Source: Ignavibacteria bacterium
Lineage (GTDB): Bacteria; Bacteroidota; Ignavibacteria; Kapaibacteriales; UBA2268
Direction of reading: 5' to 3'
NCBI GenBank assembly: GCA_016844745.1
Contig: JAERMQ010000020.1
Location: 1-59,431, forward strand
DNA: 59,431 bases
The position numbers and the translations under genes were made by a program. Every line of letters begins with the position of its first letter. Positions within the stretch are counted from its first letter, which is position 1. The notes under the pieces were generated by a model. The model did not search any database and was not told the DNA's origin. It worked only from the letters and a program-made list of their open reading frames with translations. Below, piece by piece: positions 48,901-55,572 of this stretch.

Positions 48901-51900
48901 TAATGGTACTGTAACTGCCCCGACCGGTACATTCACAACTGCCAAAGTAAACGGAACGAATTTAACAACAAGCGGTGGTGTGTTTAACATCAGCAACCCG
49001 ACGACAGTAGCCGGTAATCTGATTGCAAGCAGTTCTACTTTCAACTATGGTACATATAACAATGACCTTAGTGTTATGGGAAGCAGCACATTCAAACCTA
49101 CAACAGCCACAAATAATGCTTTGTGGGCAGAGAATACATCGGCAAGTAGTGGCAATCCTACGGCACACTTAGTAAATAATGGTTCAGGTAAAGCGCTGGA
49201 TGTTAGTGGAGTCGTTGCAATAGCCGGTGCTCCTTCAACTGCAAGTTTAGTTGATATTACAAGTTCTAGTTCAAATACAATGGACGGAACAGCAGCTTTA
49301 TCGGTTCATGGCGGTAATTCCAATGCTTTATATGTAGCAGGAATGAATTCAAAATTTATTTCAAAAATTAATACATTTTCACCTAATGAAACCAACAGTG
49401 ACCCGAGTTCAATCGAATTCGGTGTTGTCGGTGCTTCAGATTATGGGAATTTCGAAGTAAAAGGATTTACATCCACATTTACAAGTTATAACTCAACATA
49501 TAATCTTCTTTCTAACCCGTCATCACCTGTAGTAACCATTAATAGTTTAAGTAATGAAGATGGACTTACAATTGGCGATGCTTTAGGCGTATCGGGTAAC
49601 GTAAATATTTCAGGTTCACCAACTGATAAGAGCCTTGTTTATATTTCAAATAATGCTTCCAATACAATTGACGGCTCTTATGCTCTTGAGATTCAGGGGC
49701 AAGCAGGACATGCGTTGAAAGTTGCCGGTGAATCCGCATTATTTAATACAAATTATACAAAAATAGCTCCACAATCAACGAACAGCGATCCAACTTCATT
49801 GGAAGTCAGTATTTTGGGAGCTACCGAATATGGTAATTTCGAAGTAAATGGATTTACTACTACATTTACAAGCAATAATAATTTAAACATAGATGAAATT
49901 ACTCCAACACCACTTGTTACTTTAAAAAATACCGATGTCTTAGGAACAACCTATGGTACTGCCTTGGACGTTCATGGTCATGTAACTGTTGATGGTGACT
50001 ACACCGGTGCAAAAGCCACATTGACTCAATTGCAATTAAACGGCAGTTCTACAATGACCGGAAATTTACAGGTTGATGGTAGTTATTCCTCATCAACAGG
50101 TAATATAACATTAACAAGCGGTTCTATAACAGCGCCGACCGGTTCATTCACAACCGTAAAAGTAAACGGAACGAATTTAACAACCGGAAGTGGAGTGTTC
50201 AATATCAGCAATCCGACAACTGTAAACGGAAATTTAATAGCCGGCAGTTCTACTTTTAATTATGGTACATATAACAATGACGTTAATGTTACCGGTAATT
50301 ACTCTTCAACTAATGGCAGTATTTCGCTTACAAACGGTAATGTAACATTGACGAACGGTACACTAACAGCGCCAACCGGAACGTTTACAACCGTAAAAGT
50401 TAACGGAACGAATTTAACGACAAGCGGTGGATATTTCAATATTGGTAACTCTGCAACAATCGGAGGTAATTTAGGAGCCTCTCAAGGTACTTTTACAGGT
50501 TTAACTGCTAATACAGGTAATATTACTACTTTAACATCTTCTAACGGAACATTTACCGGTAACCTTCAAGTTGACGGAAATATATACGGAAGTATGGTGT
50601 TTTCTAATCTGACTGCTTCAAACGGCACAATTACGAATTTTTCATCAAGCAATTCAACGATCACAAATGCAAATATAACAGCATTGACTGCCACCAGCGG
50701 AACTGTGACAACATTAAATGCACCAACATTTACTGCAACTTCGGCTACGATTGGAAGTACTGCGAATACAGCAACTTCTCTCATGGCTTACGGTGGAACA
50801 GCACCGGCAATTCAAATATCAGGTTCGGGTGCAAGTAATTCAAATGCGCCTCTTAATGTGACTAATACAAATGCTGATAATCCTGCAATATTTGTTGATA
50901 AAGGTACTTTGGAATTAATTAAAGATGTGCTTAGTACTACTTCATCGAAGGTTAATATTAACGCAGGAACCGGTACCAACAGCACAGAAGTTGATAGATT
51001 ACTATATGTAGGTAATGGTCCATATTCCGCTTCAGGAGCAATTGCTGAAATCCAAATTGACCCATCAAATGCATCGGCAAGTTCGAATACTTATTCTGCA
51101 TTAAAATTGTCGAATACAGGACAAACTGCTTATGGTAGAGCATTATTTGCGACAGATAACGGTACTTCATCACCAACTTCCGGAACTTATGTAGCAGAAA
51201 TCATTGCTGCTGCAACTACAGGCGGTGGTTTAAGAATTGCATCAGCATCGGGTACAAATGCATTAGTTGTAGCAGGAAATACATCATTTTCCAATACTGC
51301 TAATTTTAATAATCTTACAGCTTCTGCAGGAACTATTTCTACATTGAATTCTACCAGTGGTACTGTAACAACTTTAACATCAACTGCTTTTAATTCAACT
51401 ACGGCTACTATCGGAACCACCGGGAATACAACATCTTCCCTGAAAGCTTATGGTGGAACAGCACCGGCAATTCAAATATCAGGTTCGGGTGCAAGTAATT
51501 CAAATGCGCCTCTTAATGTGACTAATACAAATGCTGATAATCCGGCAATATTTGTTGACAAAGGTACTTTGGAATTAATTAAAGATGTGCTTAGTACTAC
51601 TTCCTCTAAGGTTAATATTAACACCGGAACCGGTACCAACAGCACAGAAGTTGATAGATTACTATATGTAGGTAATGGTCCATTTGCCGCTTCGGGAGCA
51701 ATGGCTGAAATCCAAATTGACCCATCAAATGCTTCGGCAAGTTCGAATACCTATTCTGCATTAAAAGTGTCGAATACTGGGCAAACAGCTTATGGTAGAG
51801 CTCTATTTGCTACAGATGACGGTTCTTCTTCACCAACATCAGGAACTTATGTAGCAGAAATCATAGCTGCTGCCACTACAGGAGGTGGTTTAAGAATCGA

Positions 51901-54856
51901 ATCTGCTTCGGGAACTAATGCACTTTTGATTTCGGGTAATTCATCATTCTCGAATACTGCTGCATTCAATAATTTAACAGCTTCTGCCGGAACTGTTACT
52001 ACATTAAATTCTACCAGCGGTACCGTTACAACTTTAAGCGCTCCGACTTTGACATCGTCAAATGGTACAATTACAAATACCACAGCTACAAACCTGACAA
52101 CTACAAATCTAACGGCAACCAGCGGTACTGTAACCACATTAAGCGCCCCGACGTTAACATCGTCAAACGGTACTATTACAAATACCACAGCTACAAACCT
52201 GACAACGACAAATCTAACGGCAACGAGTGGTACTGTAACAACTTTAAGCGCACCGACGTTGACATCATCGAACGGAACGATTACTAATACTACGGCTACA
52301 AACCTGACAACGACAAATCTAACGGCAACAAGTGGTACTGTAACAACTCTAAGCGCACCGACGTTGACATCATCCAACGGGACGATAACCAATACAACTG
52401 CCACCAATCTAACGGCAACAAGCGGAACTGTTACTACATTAAGCGCACCGACGTTGACATCTTCCAACGGGACGATAACCAATACAACTGCTACCAATCT
52501 TACGGCAACAAGCGGGACTGTTACGACATTAAGCGCTCCGACTTTAACATCTTCCAACGGGACGATAACCAATACCACAGCTACAAATGTAACTACCACA
52601 AATTTGACTGGTACAAGTGGTACAGTAACAACCTTAAGCGCACCTACATTGACATCATCCAACGGCACGGTAACTAATGCAACTACTACTAATTTAACTG
52701 CTACAAGTGGAACTATTGGTACATTATCGGCAACTACCGGTACTGTAACCGGTGACCTTTATGTAATTGGTAATATTGTAGGTAATATTGTATTCGCAAA
52801 TCTGACTGCTTCAAGCGGTACAATTACTAATTTCAATTCGACAAGTTCAACAATAACAACCGCAGGTATAACAAACCTAACGGCTACGAGCGGAACAGTA
52901 ACAACATTAAGCGCTCCGACGTTAACTTCGTCCAACGGAACAATTACAAATACAACTGCTACCAATCTTATAGCAACCAGCGGAACAGTAACAACATTAA
53001 GCGCTCCGACGTTAACTTCGTCCAACGGAACGATAACCAATACAACTGCTACCAATCTTACAGCAACAAGCGGAACGGTTACGACTTTAAGCGCTCCAAC
53101 ATTAACTTCGTCCAACGGAACAATAACCAATACAACTGCTACCAATCTTACAGCAACGAGCGGAACCGTTACAACCTTAAACGCTCCAACATTAACATCA
53201 ACAAGTGGCACTGTTACAACGTTAACATCAACAAGTGGCACTGTTACAACTTTAAACGCTCCAACTTTAACATCGACCAGTTCAACGCTAACGAATGCTA
53301 ATATTTCTGCATTGACATTAACATCAGGTACAGCAACAAACTTCTTGGGAACATCGAGTACATTTGGTTCTACTTCAGGTACTTCTACCGGCGCTTATGC
53401 TTATGGCGGAACTGCTTCAGCATTGGTAATTCAGGGTGCCGGAACAGGTAATTCCACTGCGGCTTTAAACGTAAGAAATTCAAGTTCTGCAAATCCTGCA
53501 CTTTATATTGAACAAGGAACGGTTGAAATTCAAAAGAATTTCGTTTTAACCAGTCCCCAGGTAAATATTAATGCACAAAATAATTTGGAGGCTGACCAGT
53601 TGTTATTAGTCGGTAATAGTCCCTTTGCTACAACAGGAGCCTTAGCCGAATTTATCAACGACCCAGGCAATGCTTCAAAAGGTTCGAATACATTTACTGC
53701 TTTGAGGGCAATAAATTCGGGTAGTGGTAATTACGCAAGAGCTTTATTTGCAGCAGATAATTCTTCTTCAACTCCATCATCCGGCACTTATGTAGGAGAA
53801 ATAATTGCATCAGAAACTGCCGCTGGCGGTTTGAGAATAGCATCCGCAACAGGAACAAATGCTCTCGTTGTTTCAGGGAATTCTTCTTTCTCAAATAGAG
53901 CAGCATTTACTAATACTACAGCATCTGCTTCAACCATAACAGCACTGACTTTGACTTCAGGAACTGCAACTAATTTCTTTGGTACATCGAGTACATTTGG
54001 TACAACAACAGGAACAACATCAGGTGCTTTTGCTTATGGTGGAACAGCTTCAGCAATGGTAATCCAGGGTGCTGGAACAGGAAATTCTACGGCGGCTTTG
54101 AACGTAAGAAACTCAAGTTCTGCCAATCCTGCATTATATATTGAACAAGGTACTGTAGAAATTCAAAAGAATTTCGTATTAACAAGTCCTCAAGTAAATA
54201 TTAATTCACAAAATAATTTGGAGGCTGACCAATTATTGTTAGTTGGTAATAGTCCTTATGCAACAACTGGCGCTTTAGCTGAATTTTTAAACGATCCCGG
54301 AGATGCGTCAAAAGGTTCAAATACATTTACTACAATAAGAGCTATTAATGCAGGTGTAGGTAACTATGCAAGAGCCATTTATGCGTCAAATTATGAAAGT
54401 GACAATACCGGTACTCCCGGTAGTGGTCCTTCTTCAGGAACTGTTGTCGTAGAAATCAAAGCGGACGATAATTCCGGTTTGACAACAGCAACTGCATTGA
54501 GGGTTGAGAATTCTACTACAAACAGCACTGGTAATGCTCTATATCTTCAGGGTGGTTTTGCCCAGGCAATAACAAGTACAACTGCTGATATAACCTTAAA
54601 TGGAACTCATTCTATTATTCTATATACTGCCGCAGCAGCACAAAGAACGGTTAATTTACCTGCAGCCAATACTTGTGCAGGAAGAATTTATACTATCTTA
54701 ACAAATACAAATACTGTAGCAAATAATGTAGTAATAGATGGAAATGGCGCTGAAACTATCGATGGAGCTGCTAATTATACTTTAACTGCCAACGGTTTCC
54801 GTAGTGTTACCATTATTTCAACAGGATCTGCCTGGCTTATTATTTCATCGAAGTAA
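42980..54856 (+). CDS. Giant repetitive tail-fibre-like surface protein
   Basis: 3,958 residues. The ATG at 42980 is preferred to 42953 because GGAG lies five bases upstream and it puts the signal peptide (MIKKIVLLSVLLIFGLILTP) at the N-terminus. Residues about 25-130 match the exported tail-fibre-like domain (ILNYQGNLFDENNQPI, VTFRIFDND, PLWLEITVG, RTRFSSVTNAFHALSADEA). GPAGGDLEGSYPNPTV and GGDLSGIYPNPLIAVG repeats and LADGAITxxKIxDGAV repeats follow. Then come thousands of Ser/Thr/Asn/Gly-rich residues with beta-helix-like periodic repeats (TNGTVTAPTGTFTTAKVNGT; TVTTLSAPTLTSSNGT). The C-terminus (RTVNLPAANTCAGRIYTI ... GAETIDGAANYTL ... GSAWLIISSK) resembles a phage tail-fibre tip. The only Cys I noticed is in that tip. 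No T9SS sorting domain. A long fibre or S-layer-like adhesin is the inference. Confidence 0.88.
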   Translation: MIKKIVLLSVLLIFGLILTPVHSMGQTPRILNYQGNLFDENNQPINSSLPVQVTFRIFDNDIGGVPVWTEVQEISIINGYLNAYLGSLTPLDIQFNRPLWLEITVGSGAAFSPRTRFSSVTNAFHALSADEATKVPAKSITQENLADGVSAIPSGPAGGDLEGSYPNPTVNVKKILSNIEPGSITADKLSPDVKIPPGGSAGGDLSGIYPNPLIAVGSVKTDRLYEGAVTNAKLADGAITEVKIEDGAVTLQKLAAGNTSGQIMYWNDINKKWALTQATKTDINGNGLEVNAQTDDNAGSAIIAKGGGTNAPTVEITRETAGTGAKITAKSGEALRVESEPTDGNYVQVVKRAGNTEGRTMLIEGYTNNTDGTDPLRNYDKDAVLVVNNKSTNKNKVAIITYGDIIMNSTIFGNWVTLRTGDDGDPDTDPAGIRWVGRQSNSTTVTLSVPNGTVTNYVKATAASGTTTLTNQPILGFEDGNSIIFKGSTNNQVQVSNESLKAFDASSSKSVTVSSGTVTLVEGGNTVKLTATSNALQLNQGIKFETSGKTITGNSTTVTGLFISTNSNTIDGGNLTINTDNTLQYNGSNQLGIKLDNSNTWTAQRFKSDDVGTWAAIVNSAPGNLSSPDPKALEVLGSSTFIGPQFASSGSAAVYIDRGPIAALALKTDGGIEVNGDIKANNNTVSAKDGDFSGALTVIDRLSGTFTNDGNDYTKARRPMTAIYKTGNMLSGTGVLKESNFGSTYFNDDVLKLTDGTTPNQVMQWDGTDWTSALVDAPNLNTSNTPQGNGSALVYNNGSLEWGTPSSSSVTTSGMIVGNGVDQPVTIKTSGVTADQVLSFNSGSWSAAKINKDNLNTTGTAASGRALITDGSGNLAWGTVNEAQVSVSSTGFITGNGNANPLALNVSGSPVAGQSLLYTGPNSLTWGSVDNPISINPGTQNYLSGDGTPSNKLGLNVGNSPNTGQALAWDGNQLSWQNLSVSSTVTVATTPHQYLTGNGGSNPLSFNLVSNNPASGNVLTWNGNQLAWSAASSSTVTTDGTTMKGDGLNTSIALNASNVPNIGEAIIWNGTNLTWSNISSTVSTDGTTITGDGLNTAITLNENASLSWSNSHYFNSGSNNVSINDQIGTGAVLLVNNTSTNLADYGLIVYGGSNLGGNTYAENLLANNLFSSSATFLDINILGGNLDITNLSASNATISNSSLFTTSTGRTDNMFGLWSSDADAGKPAVQIYNYGVSDEGTGTALLVGSTTSRVLDDDPAVVIKGNEGKGLYIYNQDGIALTSEGGAGTALAAFGKDAEFRLDNQFRLGVNRNLLDTASGLNEPEILFTYDDFSNSKRGSFEVQDFSSIFSSLNRDVGDDAVVSVITDNGRGLYVETSNGIAVTANAGLNGTAIEATGKDAAFNLEEQLRVRLNKNKSGNGQPELMFAYAQDPNAVAEFSPVKYGQAYFSGFSTTFTSQVDPIFGVESTTFGNVPVLYAKAEAGGTGLQVDGNFVLNGNIALSNSTASFTNSSSTLSTLTLNNTAGGLALDVAASNITDINGYVAKIINNGTNSRGLLIENEGAGTDPTPSATWTDDDNPGSGFPTLTLINRSHTANGVPEGVALRTYGNIETNSTISATNMFIRDTLFIGSGSSTMTIIAPSSATASLSFTSGLEVTGGDISIVGNHNFSAPQGGVVVNSGTFTTLTAGTGNFTGNLTANSATLTGTLDLGSGVSISGDYNSTNGNINLTNGSLTAANGTFTNNLTVNNLIAASSLNVPNITGVNGYYTNLQAYNNLMVGSANAATFTLSGGNVALTTGMDVTGNVSASSSVSAPIGSFTTAKVGATDLSTIGGIFNIGNPTLISGNLTANSTTFDSGLYNNNLTVTGNYGSTNGNISLTNGNVNLTNGTVTAPTGTFTTAKVNGTDLTTGGGVFNISNPTTVNGNLIAGSSTFNYGTYNNDLGVTGNYSSASGNISLTGGSIALTNGNVTLTNGTVTAPTGTFTTAKVNGTNLTTSGGVFNISNPTTVAGNLIASSSTFNYGTYNNDLSVMGSSTFKPTTATNNALWAENTSASSGNPTAHLVNNGSGKALDVSGVVAIAGAPSTASLVDITSSSSNTMDGTAALSVHGGNSNALYVAGMNSKFISKINTFSPNETNSDPSSIEFGVVGASDYGNFEVKGFTSTFTSYNSTYNLLSNPSSPVVTINSLSNEDGLTIGDALGVSGNVNISGSPTDKSLVYISNNASNTIDGSYALEIQGQAGHALKVAGESALFNTNYTKIAPQSTNSDPTSLEVSILGATEYGNFEVNGFTTTFTSNNNLNIDEITPTPLVTLKNTDVLGTTYGTALDVHGHVTVDGDYTGAKATLTQLQLNGSSTMTGNLQVDGSYSSSTGNITLTSGSITAPTGSFTTVKVNGTNLTTGSGVFNISNPTTVNGNLIAGSSTFNYGTYNNDVNVTGNYSSTNGSISLTNGNVTLTNGTLTAPTGTFTTVKVNGTNLTTSGGYFNIGNSATIGGNLGASQGTFTGLTANTGNITTLTSSNGTFTGNLQVDGNIYGSMVFSNLTASNGTITNFSSSNSTITNANITALTATSGTVTTLNAPTFTATSATIGSTANTATSLMAYGGTAPAIQISGSGASNSNAPLNVTNTNADNPAIFVDKGTLELIKDVLSTTSSKVNINAGTGTNSTEVDRLLYVGNGPYSASGAIAEIQIDPSNASASSNTYSALKLSNTGQTAYGRALFATDNGTSSPTSGTYVAEIIAAATTGGGLRIASASGTNALVVAGNTSFSNTANFNNLTASAGTISTLNSTSGTVTTLTSTAFNSTTATIGTTGNTTSSLKAYGGTAPAIQISGSGASNSNAPLNVTNTNADNPAIFVDKGTLELIKDVLSTTSSKVNINTGTGTNSTEVDRLLYVGNGPFAASGAMAEIQIDPSNASASSNTYSALKVSNTGQTAYGRALFATDDGSSSPTSGTYVAEIIAAATTGGGLRIESASGTNALLISGNSSFSNTAAFNNLTASAGTVTTLNSTSGTVTTLSAPTLTSSNGTITNTTATNLTTTNLTATSGTVTTLSAPTLTSSNGTITNTTATNLTTTNLTATSGTVTTLSAPTLTSSNGTITNTTATNLTTTNLTATSGTVTTLSAPTLTSSNGTITNTTATNLTATSGTVTTLSAPTLTSSNGTITNTTATNLTATSGTVTTLSAPTLTSSNGTITNTTATNVTTTNLTGTSGTVTTLSAPTLTSSNGTVTNATTTNLTATSGTIGTLSATTGTVTGDLYVIGNIVGNIVFANLTASSGTITNFNSTSSTITTAGITNLTATSGTVTTLSAPTLTSSNGTITNTTATNLIATSGTVTTLSAPTLTSSNGTITNTTATNLTATSGTVTTLSAPTLTSSNGTITNTTATNLTATSGTVTTLNAPTLTSTSGTVTTLTSTSGTVTTLNAPTLTSTSSTLTNANISALTLTSGTATNFLGTSSTFGSTSGTSTGAYAYGGTASALVIQGAGTGNSTAALNVRNSSSANPALYIEQGTVEIQKNFVLTSPQVNINAQNNLEADQLLLVGNSPFATTGALAEFINDPGNASKGSNTFTALRAINSGSGNYARALFAADNSSSTPSSGTYVGEIIASETAAGGLRIASATGTNALVVSGNSSFSNRAAFTNTTASASTITALTLTSGTATNFFGTSSTFGTTTGTTSGAFAYGGTASAMVIQGAGTGNSTAALNVRNSSSANPALYIEQGTVEIQKNFVLTSPQVNINSQNNLEADQLLLVGNSPYATTGALAEFLNDPGDASKGSNTFTTIRAINAGVGNYARAIYASNYESDNTGTPGSGPSSGTVVVEIKADDNSGLTTATALRVENSTTNSTGNALYLQGGFAQAITSTTADITLNGTHSIILYTAAAAQRTVNLPAANTCAGRIYTILTNTNTVANNVVIDGNGAETIDGAANYTLTANGFRSVTIISTGSAWLIISSK
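50716..52035 (+). repeat. Direct 660-bp duplication inside the giant gene
   Basis: Two adjacent 660-bp (220-codon) units: 50716-51375 and 51376-52035. The segment at 50792-50880 is nearly base-for-base identical to 51452-51540, including synonymous positions, so the duplication or conversion is recent. Ends differ more than the centre. Confidence 0.88.
52021..53280 (+). repeat. Tandem 30-35-codon repeats with diversified codons
   Basis: Ten units containing TVTTLSAPTLTSSNGT occur in two blocks (seven from about 52020 to 52680 and three from about 52890 to 53160), with NLTATSG linkers. Protein sequence is almost invariant while many third codon positions differ (for example GCT/GCC/GCA for the Ala; TCG/TCA/TCT/TCC for the Ser; GGT/GGA/GGG for the Gly). 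Confidence 0.9.
53309..54340 (+). repeat. Second internal duplication (633-bp offset)
   Basis: Units starting at 53309 and 53942 are offset by 633 bp (211 codons) and share the order ALTLTSGTATNF, AYGGTASA, NVRNSSSANPALYIEQGT, LLLVGNSP. They are paralogues of the 220-codon modules at 50716-52035, so the gene contains four related modules of about 210-220 residues; the fourth is cut short as it runs into the C-terminal tip. Confidence 0.82.
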
Positions 54857-54865
54857 TTTGAATAT

Positions 54866-54903
54866 AAAAAACCATCCCTTAGCAATAGGGGATGGTTTTT
54901 TTT
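54866..54903 (+). terminator. Intrinsic terminator of the giant gene
   Basis: AAAACCATCCC (to 54878) pairs with GGGATGGTTTT (from 54889) and is followed by a T-run to 54903, ten bases after the stop codon. The A-run on the 5' side also makes it bidirectional. Confidence 0.93.
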
Positions 54904-54936
54904 GTGAAAGAGATAAGCCAGACTGATGACGAGAAG

Positions 54937-54969
54937 AACTTTCCGAAAGTTCCGAACTTTCGGAAAGTT
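54937..54969. repeat. REP-like perfect 15-bp palindrome
   Basis: AACTTTCCGAAAGTT (54937-54951) and AACTTTCGGAAAGTT (54955-54969) are exact reverse complements with a 3-base centre. Each arm is itself nearly palindromic, which lets the sequence form a cruciform or two small hairpins. Similar AACTTTCGGAAAGTT repeats occur in many FCB genomes as I recall them. Confidence 0.85.
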
Positions 54970-55572
54970 AAACGCAAAGCCGTTTTTAGAGGCAATCAAA
55001 AAAAAATAAAAAAAATATTAAAAAAAAATAATTTTTATTTGGAAATTAAATTTTTTTTAATTATATTGAAAATAGTTCCGGTGTGTGTTCTTGAAAAAGA
55101 CTGAGCAAGTCTGATTTCTGGGGAAATTCCATATTGCTCAAATTCCATCAACAATAAGTCGAGCGCTAAAGTAGCGCAATTAGTAAATATAATTGTATTG
55201 AAAAAGTATGGAGAAAAATAATTAATTAACAATGATTTGAATTGGAAATTAATTATTTTTTTTATAAATTTTTTCTGTTAAATAGAATTAATAATTATTA
55301 ATTAAAAAATAATTTTGAATTAATAATTTATTCATTAAAGATTCATAAATCATGGACGATAAATAAAAAAAAGGAAAGGAATCAGTGGAAATAAAAAAAA
55401 TAATGAATGGAAATAAAAAATAATATTAATATTTTATAATTATTATTTGGATTTTATAAAAAAAAATTATATTTTTTCGTAAGATTATGAATGTTCTTTT
55501 TATTAAACGTATTATTATATAGAAATAGATGTTTTTAAAAATAAATTTTTACTTATTTCAAACGGAGTTACT

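Larger units (their letters stand above)
54857..55572. other. AT-rich region between the two giant surface-protein genes
   Basis: 716 bp. It begins with a terminator and a REP-like hairpin, then becomes extremely AT-rich with long A-runs and T-runs (about 54990-55560). I see no gene; short frames here have no support. GGAG at 55564-55567, five bases before ATG 55573, is the ribosome binding site of the next gene. Confidence 0.75.

Noticed and set aside
51847..52668. Long minus-strand frame of 273 residues, hydrophobic and repetitive (VTVPLVAVRxVAV)
   Set aside because: It is the exact antisense of the fibre's tandem repeats. Low-complexity repeats without stops on one strand create such frames; no start signal supports it.
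52759..53241. Second antisense repetitive frame of 160 residues
   Set aside because: Same cause as above: mirror of the second block of fibre repeats.
52021..53280. Regular repeats that might be a CRISPR array
   Set aside because: Unit length is 90-105 bp and both 'repeat' and 'spacer' parts are one continuous coding frame with synonymous drift; CRISPR repeats are conserved at the DNA level and separated by unique spacers.
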